NCBI RefSeq assembly: GCF_001043915.1
Contig: NZ_LABX01000049.1
Span: forward strand, 1-42,142
Direction of reading: 5' to 3'
From: Methylobacterium aquaticum
GTDB lineage: Bacteria > Pseudomonadota > Alphaproteobacteria > Rhizobiales > Beijerinckiaceae
Length of the DNA: 42,142 nucleotides
In this document: piece by piece, positions 15,840 to 24,736 of the stretch
Position numbering within the stretch: position 1 is the stretch's first letter
How the letters are laid out: each line of letters opens with the position of its first letter
The notes under the pieces: model-generated
What the model saw: only the letters and a program-made list of their open reading frames with translations
What the model was told of the DNA's origin: nothing
Databases searched by the model: none
Made by a program: the position numbers and the translations under genes

Positions 15840-16775
15840 TCAACCCGCGGACCGGCCTTCGGCATCCAGCGTCAGCGCGTAATCGAGGCCATTGCCCCGA
15901 TCCTGTCCCACGGACTGGCCCATGCCGAGGGTGCCGACGTCGCGCAGCACCAGCTCCTCGCGCCTTATGCAATATTCCTCGGCGCCGAACCGCGTCACGA
16001 AGGTCCCGTTGGTGCTGTGATCGACAAGGACCCACTTGTCACCCCGGCGCTCGATCGTGGCGTGACGGCGGGAGGCGTGCTCGTTCTGCACCAGGATGTC
16101 GTTGCTGGCATCGCGCCCCAGCGAGACGCTCTGGTGCCCCTCGCCGAAGACCCAGCGCTGGCCGCGATGGGAGAGCCGCAGTTCCGGGACCGCGACGGCC
16201 TGCGGGCCGGCCGGCAGCGAGAACACGGTGGTCTGATGGGTCGAGAGGTGCCAGAGCACCTCCACCACGCCCAGATCCTCGCACGCATCCTTGACGTGGA
16301 CGCCGACGAGCGCGCGGGTCGCCGCCCGTCGCGCCGGCGGCAGGACGTCGGTGAGGGCGCCGGTGGTGATGATCTGCCCGCCCTTGGCCACGGACGTCAT
16401 CCGGGCCGCCATGTTCACGGTGGTGCCGAAGTAGTCGTCGGCGGTGCGCACGGCTGGGCCGAAATGGAACCCGATGCGCAGCAGCAGCCGCTGGGCGGCA
16501 ACGTGCTCCATCCCGGGCGCCGCTTCCTCGAAGCGACGCTGGATCGTGATCGCCGCGTCGTAGGTGGCGCAGACATCGTCGAACACCGCCATGAACTCAT
16601 CGCCGATGGTCTTCACCACACGGCCGCCGCCGGCCCGCACCACTCCAGCGGCGAGGTCCAGGCACGCATCGACGACGCGCAAGGCCACGGCGTCCCCGAC
16701 CTCGCGGTAGAGCCGGGTGCTCCCGGCAACGTCACAGAACAGGACGCCGATCTCGGCGGTTTCGGCGGTGCTCAT
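15840..16775 (-). CDS. Class III adenylate/guanylate cyclase with C-terminal FHA domain
   Basis: 311 aa from the ATG at 16775. The cyclase domain (about 5-175) has both metal-binding aspartates, Asp15 in VLFCDVAGST and Asp59 in KTIGDEFMAVF. It also has the purine-contacting Lys55 and the transition-state residues Asn121 and Arg125 in TTVNMAAR, so it should be active. The product (cAMP or cGMP) is not certain from sequence. The FHA domain (about 215-300) has the canonical Gly220-Arg221, Ser235, His238 and Asn256-Gly-Thr, so it can bind phosphothreonine. There is no membrane segment or signal, so it acts in the cytoplasm. A phospho-Thr ligand could come from the Ser/Thr kinase encoded at 21692-23611, which is inference. 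The frame is open 5' to 17198, but that extension is not protein-like. Confidence 0.93.
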   Translation of the reverse strand: MSTAETAEIGVLFCDVAGSTRLYREVGDAVALRVVDACLDLAAGVVRAGGGRVVKTIGDEFMAVFDDVCATYDAAITIQRRFEEAAPGMEHVAAQRLLLRIGFHFGPAVRTADDYFGTTVNMAARMTSVAKGGQIITTGALTDVLPPARRAATRALVGVHVKDACEDLGVVEVLWHLSTHQTTVFSLPAGPQAVAVPELRLSHRGQRWVFGEGHQSVSLGRDASNDILVQNEHASRRHATIERRGDKWVLVDHSTNGTFVTRFGAEEYCIRREELVLRDVGTLGMGQSVGQDRGNGLDYALTLDAEGRSAG

Positions 16776-17447
16776 CGTATGTATGGACGGCTCCCCGCAG
16801 CTCACAATCACAATGCTGCTTATCGTCTCGTCTAGGCAAGGGCCCGGCGGACGGGAAGTCCAAAAAGCGCCAGCCTGGTGCGATCGCTCACACGGCGTCG
16901 CCCTCTCGACTGATTCGCTCCGCCGCCGGGCGGTCAGGCCGTCCCCGGGGCCAAAGGTCCATGCCGCCGCCCGGACAGCGGCGGCAGGGTCGGCGCGCCA
17001 CGGAGTCCAGCCCTGGAACCGGACCGGTTGCGGCATCGCTCGGCGCGAGGCAGCAGGATTCCGCATCCCGAGTGCCGCAGGAGCGCAGTGGGAGGCCAAA
17101 GCAAGACGGGTCCGGCGAGACCACGGCGCCCGGGCCTCGGCGGCGGCGACGCGCTTCCCGGCCAGCCGACACCTCGTTTGTACAAAATCATGTCTCACGA
17201 GCGAAGGTTGTTTTCTTCCTGTGCGTTGCGCGATGTTGTCGGCGCGGAGTGTCTCTTTAAGCGAACATCTTCCATGAATATGCGATTTGTTCGGTACTGT
17301 GGGCTTGCCGGGATTGTTGCGGGCCGGCCACTCTTGAGACCAATTCAGACCGGAGGGCGAAAGTGGCTATTCTGTTAACCGTGGCTGTGCGCAACATGCC
17401 GTTAACGGCGAATCTGGAGTACGAGGGCAATGGTGAGGGAAGGTTTC
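16776..17447. other. Long divergent intergenic region before the autotransporter
   Basis: 672 bp without a supported gene. The part up to about 17165 is GC-rich, and its open frames on both strands are Arg/Pro-rich and unlike real proteins. From about 17170 to 17440 base composition shifts to more A/T, with runs such as TTGTTTTCTTCC and CTGTTAACCGTGG. This part probably carries the promoter and a long leader of the autotransporter gene. Confidence 0.6.
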
Positions 17448-20400
17448 ATGGCGGGCGCGGGGCGGCGTCATGGTCTCGGGCGCATGCAGCGGGCGTTGCT
17501 GCTGGGTGTCTCGGCCGTGAGCTTGTCCTTGGCTCCCGGCATCGCCGGCGCCCAGACCGTGGTGTCGGGCTTCGATGCGAACCAGCTTGCTCGCAACGAC
17601 GACCAGTCGACCGGGGCCGTGCCGCTTCCCTTCACGGCGAACTACTTCGGGACGAGCTACGGCCAGATCTACGTCAACAACAACGGCAACGTGACGTTCG
17701 GCCAATCTTCCAGCAACTTCACGCCCGTCGGGCTCGGCGCCGGCTATAGCGGCCCCCCGATCATCGCGCCGTTCTTCACCGACATCGACACCCGGAATGC
17801 GGCGAGTGGCGTCACCTCCTACGGCAACGGCACCTATGCGGGGCAGACGGCGTTCGGCGTGACGTGGCCGTCGGTCGGCTACTTTTCCAGCCGTGCCGAC
17901 AAGACCAACACGTTCCAGCTGATCATGGCGAGCCGTGGCGATACGGGCCAGGGCAATTTCGACATCTACTTCAATTACGGGCGGATCCAGTTCGAGACCG
18001 GTGACGCCGATGGCGGCGTCAACGGGCTCGGCGGCACTTCGGCCTCGGCCGGCTACTCGGCCGGCACCGGGGCTGCCGGCACCTTCTACGAGCTGCCGGG
18101 CTCGCTGACGAACGGGGCGTTGATCGACGGCGGCCCCAACTCCCTCGTCGCGGGCACGAATAGCGGGGTGCCGGGCCAGTTCCTGTTCCCGGTCCGCAAC
18201 GGCACCGTGCTCCTCGCCAATGTCTGTGCGGCGGGCGACAATGCCTCGACCACCACCTCGGCGGTCTGCGGTCCGAACCGAACCTACAACCAGGGTATTT
18301 TCTATACCCCGGTCAACCCGTTCACGCTCACGGTCCGCGAGAACACCACCATCACCGCGCCGGCGGGGGCAGACGCCATCTTGGTGATGCCGACGGCGGC
18401 CACCGCGGGCGCCGTGCCGACCGCGAGCACGACGGTGAACGTCGTGGCCGGCGCCACGATCACCTCCGCCGACCGGGCGGGCATTCAGATCGACAACGGC
18501 ACGACCGGCACCGGGCAGGGGACGGTCGACACCGCTGGCACGATCACGGCCGCCACGGCCGGCATTGTCGCCCAGACGAACACCGGCGCCTTGCGGGTGA
18601 CCAATACCGGTGGGATCACGGCGCCGTTCGGCGTTCTGGGCCAGTCGGCCTCCGCGACCCTGTCGAATGGCGGCACGATCACGGCCGGCGTCGGCCTTGC
18701 CGCGATCGGACCGGACGGGGTTCCGAGCGTCGGAAGTGTCGCCAACGCCGGCACAATCACCTTCGGCAAGGTCGGCCTCGCGGCGGCTTTGGGCGGCGGC
18801 TCACTCTCCAACACCGGCACGCTGACCTATAGCGGCGCGATCGCCGATCCGTTCTCGGCGACCGTGATGGGCGCGCTCCCCGCGGCGGCGACCATCCGCA
18901 CCGCGCTCCAGAGGGTCGCGGGGGTTGTCGGGCGATCGGACATCCCGACGACCGGCATGGCGGGCCTGGCGGCGAGCGACCTGATGGTCTCCAACGCCGG
19001 CACGATCACGGGCAGCGCCTTCGGCGTCGCGGCTCTGTCGCAGCAGGGCCGGCTGACCTTCCAGAACACCGGCACGATCACGGCCACCGAAGCGGGCGTC
19101 GCCGCGGCCGGCCGGACGATCACCTTCTCCAACAGCGGCTCGATTGCCGCGGCGGGGGTCGCGGCCCAGCTCACGAGCGCCGGCGGCAGCCTGAGCGTCG
19201 CGAATAGCGGCAGCCTGAGCGGCCTCGTCGGCGTCAGGGCCGGGGTGATGCAGCCGGCCACCGGCAGCACCCTCACCATCAGCAACGCGGCCGGCGGTAC
19301 GATCACCGGGACGTCCGGGACCGCCATCGACACGTCGGGGAGCAGCGTCGCAACCCAGCTCGACAACCGCGGCACGATCACCGGCGCCCTCGCTCTGAGC
19401 ACCGGATCCTCGGTCACCAATGCGGGCCAGTTCAACGCGGTCGGCACGAGCACGCTCGGCGGCGCGGCCTTCACCAATCTCGGCACCCTGTCGGTCGTGC
19501 CCGGGCAGACGGGCCCGGTGAATGCCACGGTCGCCGGCCTGTCGACCTTCACCAACGCCGGTACGATCAGCCTCGTGAACGGCCAGGCGGGCGACACCCT
19601 GACCATCCAGGGCAACTATGCCGGCCAGAACGGCCGGCTGCTCACCGAGTTCTCGACCCAGGACAAGGTCGGCGACCGACTCGTCATCACTGGCAACGCG
19701 ACCGGCACGACCGGCGTGACGGTCACGAACCTGACGAGCGCGACCCCCTTTACCATCGGTGCGCCGGTGGTGGTGGTGAATGGCGCGAGCGATGCCAATG
19801 CCTTCACTCTCACCAGCACCCGGGGCTTCGGCACCCTGGAGCCGGTGCTGGTGACCACCCGGGGGCAGGGCGAGGGGAGCACGGTGAGCCTCGGCATCGC
19901 GGTCGCCGCCGTGCCGAACGCGGTGGCGCTGTCGGCGCCGGCCGCCGTGATCGCCTCGCGCACCATCGCCTTCCAGGGCGGCACCGCCGTCCTCGACCGG
20001 ATGACCCAGCTCCGCACCGAGACCCAGCGCGCCGCCTCCGGCACGCCGTCGATCCCGCAGGCCCTGCAATATGCCGGCCTGAACCAATACGCGGCCCTGG
20101 TCAGCAAGGATCCGATCGCGCCGAAACTGGTCCAGCCGGTCGAGCCGCCGCCCAGCAACGTCCGCCCGGCGGTCTGGGCCCGCGCCTATGGCGACCTCGA
20201 GCGCCGCACCGGGTCGACCTCGTTCTCCTTCGCCGGGACCTCCTTCTCCCGTGACCTGGGCTACACCCAGTCCGGTGGCGGCCTGCTCGGCGGCGCCGAC
20301 CTGGTGATCAGCCGCCTGACCTCGGCGGAGGATGGCCTGATCATCGGCGTGATGGGTGGTTACACCACCGCGGCGGTGCGCCTGAACCAGGCCGCCGGCC

Positions 20401-20996
20401 GGCAGGATTACGAGGGCGGCACGGTCGGCGTCTATGGCAGCTACCTCAACGGCCCGTGGTTCTGGGATCACCTGTTCAAGGTCGACCTGCTCGGCCTCGA
20501 CATCCGGGCGCCCGGCCTGCTTCAGCGCACCGGCTTGCAGAACTACGCCTACACCACCAATGTCGGCTACCGCATCCCGCTCGAGAACGCGGTCTATGTC
20601 GAGCCGACGGCGGGGCTGGAATACGTCGCCACCACCTTCGACCGGCAGGCCGCGCTCACGCCGACCTCGGTTCCCCTGCGGGACGGCGATGCCCTGCGCG
20701 GCCGGATCGGTGCCCGGGTGGGGTCGGAATTCGTCCAGGGTGACATCCGGGTCGAGCCGAGCGTGACCGGCTTCCTCTACTCCGTCCTGACGGAGAGCGG
20801 GACTTCGGGCGCGGTGAACGGGATCACCGGGGCGACCGGCCTGCGTGAGCAGGGCAAGCTGCGCGGGGAGGTCCAGGCTTCCGTGAACTTCTTCAACCTG
20901 AAGACCGGTCTGTCGGGCTTCGTCCGGGCCGATTACCGCATCGGTGGCGACCTCGTCGGCGGCGGCGGCCGGGTCGGCGTGCGCTACCAGTGGTGA
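17448..20996 (+). CDS. Autotransporter with N-terminal NIDO-like domain
   Basis: 1182 aa from the ATG at 17448 (AGGGAAGG just upstream). An ATG at 17430 would add six residues. There is a signal peptide ending near GIAGAQT. Residues about 35-225 resemble a nidogen (NIDO) domain: LPFTANYFGTSYGQIYVNNN, PIIAPFFTDIDT, QTAFGVTWPSVGYF, FQLIMASRGDTGQGNFDIYF. The passenger (about 280-800) is a beta-helix of many NAGTIT/NTGTIT-type repeats. The C-terminal 278 residues (from PAVWARAYGDLE, about 905) form the outer-membrane autotransporter barrel and end in the typical aromatic residue (GVRYQW). It is a type Va secretion protein, probably a surface adhesin. A terminator follows at 21041. Codon use matches the neighbourhood. 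Confidence 0.93.
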   Translation: MAGAGRRHGLGRMQRALLLGVSAVSLSLAPGIAGAQTVVSGFDANQLARNDDQSTGAVPLPFTANYFGTSYGQIYVNNNGNVTFGQSSSNFTPVGLGAGYSGPPIIAPFFTDIDTRNAASGVTSYGNGTYAGQTAFGVTWPSVGYFSSRADKTNTFQLIMASRGDTGQGNFDIYFNYGRIQFETGDADGGVNGLGGTSASAGYSAGTGAAGTFYELPGSLTNGALIDGGPNSLVAGTNSGVPGQFLFPVRNGTVLLANVCAAGDNASTTTSAVCGPNRTYNQGIFYTPVNPFTLTVRENTTITAPAGADAILVMPTAATAGAVPTASTTVNVVAGATITSADRAGIQIDNGTTGTGQGTVDTAGTITAATAGIVAQTNTGALRVTNTGGITAPFGVLGQSASATLSNGGTITAGVGLAAIGPDGVPSVGSVANAGTITFGKVGLAAALGGGSLSNTGTLTYSGAIADPFSATVMGALPAAATIRTALQRVAGVVGRSDIPTTGMAGLAASDLMVSNAGTITGSAFGVAALSQQGRLTFQNTGTITATEAGVAAAGRTITFSNSGSIAAAGVAAQLTSAGGSLSVANSGSLSGLVGVRAGVMQPATGSTLTISNAAGGTITGTSGTAIDTSGSSVATQLDNRGTITGALALSTGSSVTNAGQFNAVGTSTLGGAAFTNLGTLSVVPGQTGPVNATVAGLSTFTNAGTISLVNGQAGDTLTIQGNYAGQNGRLLTEFSTQDKVGDRLVITGNATGTTGVTVTNLTSATPFTIGAPVVVVNGASDANAFTLTSTRGFGTLEPVLVTTRGQGEGSTVSLGIAVAAVPNAVALSAPAAVIASRTIAFQGGTAVLDRMTQLRTETQRAASGTPSIPQALQYAGLNQYAALVSKDPIAPKLVQPVEPPPSNVRPAVWARAYGDLERRTGSTSFSFAGTSFSRDLGYTQSGGGLLGGADLVISRLTSAEDGLIIGVMGGYTTAAVRLNQAAGRQDYEGGTVGVYGSYLNGPWFWDHLFKVDLLGLDIRAPGLLQRTGLQNYAYTTNVGYRIPLENAVYVEPTAGLEYVATTFDRQAALTPTSVPLRDGDALRGRIGARVGSEFVQGDIRVEPSVTGFLYSVLTESGTSGAVNGITGATGLREQGKLRGEVQASVNFFNLKTGLSGFVRADYRIGGDLVGGGGRVGVRYQW

Positions 20997-21382
20997 TCCC
21001 GCCGGGGTGATCCCGGCCCGATGCATCGAGTGGGGGGAAGGGCCCGGCCTGTGCGCCGGGCCTTTTCGTATGTCGAAGGGGACGGGGCGGCGGGTGGCCC
21101 CAAGGCGGGACCGGCGCGGCGCCCTCTGATCCCTCCCTTCCCGGCCAGCCGGGCCGCCGGAGCGGCTACCATTCCAGCGCCCCTCATTCACGGTCACCGA
21201 TAAGTAACCGAGTCGCGAAGTTCACGGCCGGTTCGGCCACGTGCGCCGACACACAGAGCCGCGGGAAAACTGTTGATAAGGTCCAACTTGTCAAGCTTGC
21301 ATCGGTGAAAACAGACACCACATTGCGATGACGAGGCGCCTCAAGACTGTCGAGGTTGCCGGACAACGGTTGGAGAAAAGTC
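20997..21382. other. Intergenic region after the autotransporter
   Basis: 386 bp. It contains the autotransporter terminator (21041-21066). Beyond about 21180 it holds lower-GC DNA (around GTTGATAAGGTCCAACTTGTC, near 21270) that probably carries the promoter of the small secreted protein gene. No gene is supported here. Confidence 0.55.
21041..21066 (+). terminator. Intrinsic terminator of the autotransporter gene
   Basis: Stem GGCCCGGC (21041-21048) and GCCGGGCC (21055-21062) with a 6-nt loop, followed by TTTT (21063-21066). It lies 44 bp after the stop codon. Confidence 0.85.
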
Positions 21383-21646
21383 ATGAACCTGCGTGTTGCC
21401 GCGATCCTCTCGGCGGCCACCGTCGCATCGTCCCTGGCGGCGGCCCTGCCGGCGCGAGCCGATTACATCCGCTGCGTCACCCCATGGGCCTGCGAGCGGG
21501 TCAGCGATCGCCCGATGCCGCGCGAGGTGCGGGTTCTCTTTGCGGCCAACCAGCATTGGCAACCCTGGTACGGCCGCGGTGATGACGTGCGGCCCTACAG
21601 CCGCTTCGACGTCGAGGCGCTGCGCCTGATGACTCGGATGCGCTGA
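21383..21646 (+). CDS. Small secreted protein of unknown function
   Basis: 87 aa from the ATG at 21383, chosen for GGAGAAAAG 5 bp upstream; the frame is open further 5' without support. There is a signal peptide in residues 1-27 (LRVAAILSAATVASSLAAALPARA). The mature part of about 60 residues has two cysteines (IRCVTPWACERV) that could form a disulfide, then an aromatic HWQPWYGRGDDV segment and a C-terminal helix. No family recognised. It sits between the autotransporter and the convergent kinase gene, with its own upstream region, so it is probably monocistronic and periplasmic. Confidence 0.75.
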   Translation: MNLRVAAILSAATVASSLAAALPARADYIRCVTPWACERVSDRPMPREVRVLFAANQHWQPWYGRGDDVRPYSRFDVEALRLMTRMR

Positions 21647-21691
21647 TGCGGCGTCCGGGATCCGATGCAGGACCCTTGGTGCGGATCGCCG

Positions 21692-23611
21692 TCAGCTCCC
21701 GAGCTTGAAGTAGCCGATGGCGATCCCGGCGGGCCTCGGATCGCGATCGAGTTCGTCGCCGATCAGACGGAAGAGCTGGCTGGCCCGCGCGGTCCCGCCG
21801 CCGCGAAGGCTGGAGAGCGGCTTCTGGCTGGTCAGCGCGAGCAGCAATTGCGGCTTCGGGCTGCCGCTGCCCTCGACCTTGAGGGTGAAGCGGGCCGCGT
21901 CGCCGGTGCGCCGCATGGAGCGGCCGAGATTGCTGACCCGGCCGTCATCCGAGACCAGCAGCAGCTCGATGCTGCGGTCCGTGGCGGCCTCCACCACCCC
22001 GCTCAGCTCCTGGCCGTTGCGTAGCTGATCTGATGTGATGGTCAGGCTGGCCGCCCGGGCGTCGCGCAACGGGAATTGCCGCGCCAGGAAATCGACCAGC
22101 GGGCATTGGGCGTCCATCACCTGATGCAGCGTGATCTGCGGGTCGATGCCGAGGCGGCGCTGGAACGCGGTGTCGAAAGCCATGAACGGCTGAGTCGAGG
22201 CACCGAACGCCTCCACTGTGACGTTCGGCGGCTGGACCGAGACCGCCGTCGCGAAGAAGCACTCTCCGCCCTCATAGTTGCGCACGAAGCGCTCGACCTC
22301 GTCGGCATTCGCGGCAGCGGCCCGGGACGTCTCCGGACGGGGCGGAGTGGAGGGCTCGTCCGGGTTCGGCCCCGGATCTTGCAGCGGGATCACGGCGGGC
22401 CTCTCGTCCCGGGCCCGGCTTTCCTCCTGGATCTGCCGCTCGTCCTGCGCCGCCCGGTACTGCGCCGCCCGCTCGCGCGCCACCTTCTCGAAATCCGCCT
22501 TCCGGCGGGCCACGTCGTCCGTCCGAGTGTCTTGCCGAATATCTTGCCGAGCGTCTTGCCGAGTGTCTTGCGCCAGCGCCGGCGGGGTCGCGGTGGGACC
22601 GGTGTCGGCGCGCGGCGCGACGAGGGGCGGGTCGACGGGCCGCGGCGGCGGCGGATTCGAGCGTGCCAGCAGCAGCACGGCCGCCCCCCCGAGGAGAGCG
22701 GCCGTCGCCAGCCCGGCCGCCGTGGCGAGCAAGGGGCCGAGGCGTTGCCGCGGCGGCTCGTCGGTGGGGAGCAGGGCGGCCGTTGCCGCCATGTCGGCGG
22801 GGCGGTCCTTGGGATTGGGCTGCAACATCGCGGTGAGGACGGGGCGGATGCGCTCGTCGATCCCCGTGAGGTCCGGCACGCGCCGGCGCTTCTCGATCAC
22901 CTCAAGATGGGTGCTGCCCATGTCGAGCGCCTGGCCGCGGGCGGCGTGGACCAGGAGCAGGCCGAGGCTGTAGATGTCCGATTTCGGCGTGACCTCGCCG
23001 CCATAGAGCCCGAGCTGCTCGGGCGAGACGTAGGCGTATTTTCCGGCGAAGCCGTCGCCGATCACCGTCCCGTCCTGGTTCGGGGCCCGGGCGATGCCGA
23101 AGTCGATCAGCTTGGCCCTGGCGACGTTGCCGCCGGGCAGGATCACGTTGTCGGGCGAGACGTCGCGGTGGATGATGCCGAGCTCGTGGGCCGCCTGGAG
23201 ACCGGCGGCGAGGCGGCGCAGCAGCAGCGACAGGGCCGGGGTGTCGAGGGCCTCGTCCTTCAGGCGCTCGGACAGCAGTACGCCGTCGACGAACTCCATC
23301 GCCAGATAGGGCAGGTCCAGCTTCGCATCGATCGAGAACACGAAGTAGCGGACGATCGCCTCGTGGTTGAGGTGGTGGAGCGCCGACGCCTCGCGCCGGA
23401 ACAGCGCCAGGGCTGCGGCGTTGCGGGCGAGTTCGGGCTTGATGACCTTGATGGCCACCGCGTCGCCGGTGCCGAGGGCCTCGCCCTTGTAGACCTCGCC
23501 CATGCCGCCGGCGGCGATCAGGCTGCGGACCACGTAAGTGTCGTTGAGTCGGGTACCGGCCTGGATGAACGCGCGGGACGGCTGCGGCAGGAAGACCGTC
23601 TCCTCGGTCAT
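21692..23611 (-). CDS. Transmembrane Ser/Thr protein kinase with periplasmic DUF4384-like domain
   Basis: 639 aa from the ATG at 23611, overlapping the PP2C stop as ATGA (23608-23611). The Hanks-type kinase domain (about 24-290) is complete: AAGGMGEVY glycine loop, Lys55 in VAIK, HRD with Asp150, Asn155, DFG with Asp170, and SPEQL. A Pro/Arg stretch leads to a membrane segment (about 295-317, LATAAGLATAALLGGAAVLLLA). After that come a disordered region with DTRQDARQD repeats, a charged coiled part and a C-terminal domain (about 530-639, QLRNGQELSGVVEAATDR, ELLLVSDDGRVSNLG) resembling DUF4384, a domain found beside bacterial kinases and envelope sensors. The kinase is cytoplasmic and the sensor part periplasmic. 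The paired phosphatase can reverse its action. Confidence 0.93.
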   Translation of the reverse strand: MTEETVFLPQPSRAFIQAGTRLNDTYVVRSLIAAGGMGEVYKGEALGTGDAVAIKVIKPELARNAAALALFRREASALHHLNHEAIVRYFVFSIDAKLDLPYLAMEFVDGVLLSERLKDEALDTPALSLLLRRLAAGLQAAHELGIIHRDVSPDNVILPGGNVARAKLIDFGIARAPNQDGTVIGDGFAGKYAYVSPEQLGLYGGEVTPKSDIYSLGLLLVHAARGQALDMGSTHLEVIEKRRRVPDLTGIDERIRPVLTAMLQPNPKDRPADMAATAALLPTDEPPRQRLGPLLATAAGLATAALLGGAAVLLLARSNPPPPRPVDPPLVAPRADTGPTATPPALAQDTRQDARQDIRQDTRTDDVARRKADFEKVARERAAQYRAAQDERQIQEESRARDERPAVIPLQDPGPNPDEPSTPPRPETSRAAAANADEVERFVRNYEGGECFFATAVSVQPPNVTVEAFGASTQPFMAFDTAFQRRLGIDPQITLHQVMDAQCPLVDFLARQFPLRDARAASLTITSDQLRNGQELSGVVEAATDRSIELLLVSDDGRVSNLGRSMRRTGDAARFTLKVEGSGSPKPQLLLALTSQKPLSSLRGGGTARASQLFRLIGDELDRDPRPAGIAIGYFKLGS

Positions 23612-24411
23612 GCGCGGTCGCCTTCCCGTGCGGCGCCGCCGGGGGTAGGATCGCCGAGGTAGCGCACCGCCACGACCGTGACGTTGTCGCGCGCGCCGCG
23701 GGTGAGGGTCAGCGAGACCAGGGCGTCGCAGGCGGCCTGGGCGCAGACGCCGGCACACAGGTCAAAGATCTCCCAATCAGCGACGTGCTGGGTCAGCCCA
23801 TCCGAGCAGAGGACGAACAGGTCGCCGGGTTCCAGCAGGCCGTGGTCGAGTTCGATCTCGGGCCGTGCCTGCACGCCGATCGCCCGGGTCACCGCGTTGC
23901 GGCCCGGCCAGGCGCTCGCCTCCTCGGGGGTGAGCACGCCGCGATCGAGGAGGGATTGGATCTCCGTGTGGTCGTGCGACAACTGCGCGATGCGCCCGTC
24001 CCGGACCCGGTAGATCCGGCTGTCGCCCGACCACAGGCAGGCGAAATGGGGCGCGAAAACCAGGAGCGCCGCCACGGTGGTGCCCACCACGGTTCCGCGT
24101 GCCTGCGCGACCGACTGGATCTCGGCATTCGCCGTCGCGATGCCGGCCTTGGCCCGGGCCAGGAGGTCGCCGGCCGAGCCCGCAGGGGCGATCGTCGCGA
24201 GCGCCTGCACGACCGCGCTCGAGGCGACATCGCCGGCGGCATGCCCCCCCATTCCGTCCGCGACCGCGAACAGACCGCTCTCGGGCGCGACCAGGAAACG
24301 ATCCTCGTTCAGCGACCGGACGTGGCCGACATGGCTCGCCGCACCCAGATCGAGCCGGGCCGCGGCGTGCCGCGGCGCCTCCCCCCCGTCCTGCGGGGCC
24401 GTCCAGGGCAT
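23608..24411 (-). CDS. PP2C-family Ser/Thr protein phosphatase
   Basis: 267 aa from the ATG at 24411, with AAGGA upstream. All PP2C metal and phosphate motifs are present: Arg32 and NED (35-37), ADGMGG with Asp52, GTT (110-112), SGD (128-130), CSDGL (202-206) and RDN (241-243). There is no membrane segment, so it is a cytoplasmic, Mn/Mg-dependent enzyme that removes phosphate from Ser/Thr. It is the first gene of a two-gene operon and is translationally coupled to the kinase, which is its likely partner and substrate. Frames extending to 24573 lie upstream of the ribosome-binding site and are not protein-like. Confidence 0.95.
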   Translation of the reverse strand: MPWTAPQDGGEAPRHAAARLDLGAASHVGHVRSLNEDRFLVAPESGLFAVADGMGGHAAGDVASSAVVQALATIAPAGSAGDLLARAKAGIATANAEIQSVAQARGTVVGTTVAALLVFAPHFACLWSGDSRIYRVRDGRIAQLSHDHTEIQSLLDRGVLTPEEASAWPGRNAVTRAIGVQARPEIELDHGLLEPGDLFVLCSDGLTQHVADWEIFDLCAGVCAQAACDALVSLTLTRGARDNVTVVAVRYLGDPTPGGAAREGDRA

Positions 24412-24736
24412 CCGCCGATCCTTCCTCGTGACCACGAACGGTCCTGTCGCAGCCTTTACGGCAACCCTGACCGAGGCGGCGCCGTTCGGCAAGGGCCGAT
24501 TCGGTCCCTGCCGTCTCATCCACCGCCGACACAGGGCGCCTCTCTTGCGTGCGCTCGGGCCAGGCGTCATCATATTGCGTCAACGAAACACAGGCCGCCT
24601 TTGTTGCGTGACATGATCTCTTCGGATGTTTCAGAGACAGCGACATCACAGTATTTTTCGGAGTCGAAGGGGTCAGGCTGTTGACGATAGACTGAGGCGG
24701 CGCCATACGGATACCCATAGCAGGGGGTAACGAGCG
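24412..24736. other. Divergent intergenic region, PP2C / OmpA-like
   Basis: 325 bp between divergent genes, so it holds both promoters. The part from about 24570 to 24690 has markedly more A/T than its surroundings (for example CACAGTATTTTTCGG near 24650). One promoter candidate for the OmpA-like gene is given separately. No gene is supported. Confidence 0.55.
24681..24709 (+). promoter_or_regulatory. Candidate sigma-70 promoter of OmpA-like gene
   Basis: TTGACG (24681-24686) and CATACG (24704-24709) are separated by 17 bp. The -35 matches consensus at five of six positions and the -10 at three. The start codon is at 24737, which leaves a leader of about 21 nt. Confidence 0.4.

Noticed and set aside
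15834..16835. Plus-strand frame of 333 codons across the cyclase gene
   Set aside because: Shadow frame in GC-rich DNA. The minus strand carries intact cyclase and FHA motifs.
16776..17198. 141-codon N-terminal extension of the cyclase
   Set aside because: No domain, Arg/Ala/Pro-rich, and the conserved cyclase start follows the ATG at 16775 directly.
18801..21197. Minus-strand frame of 798 codons under the autotransporter
   Set aside because: Antisense shadow with Gly/Arg/Ala-rich low complexity, no start signal, no domain.
22530..22572. Short repeats in the kinase gene considered as a regulatory repeat
   Set aside because: They are in frame and encode the DTRQDARQD low-complexity segment after the membrane helix.
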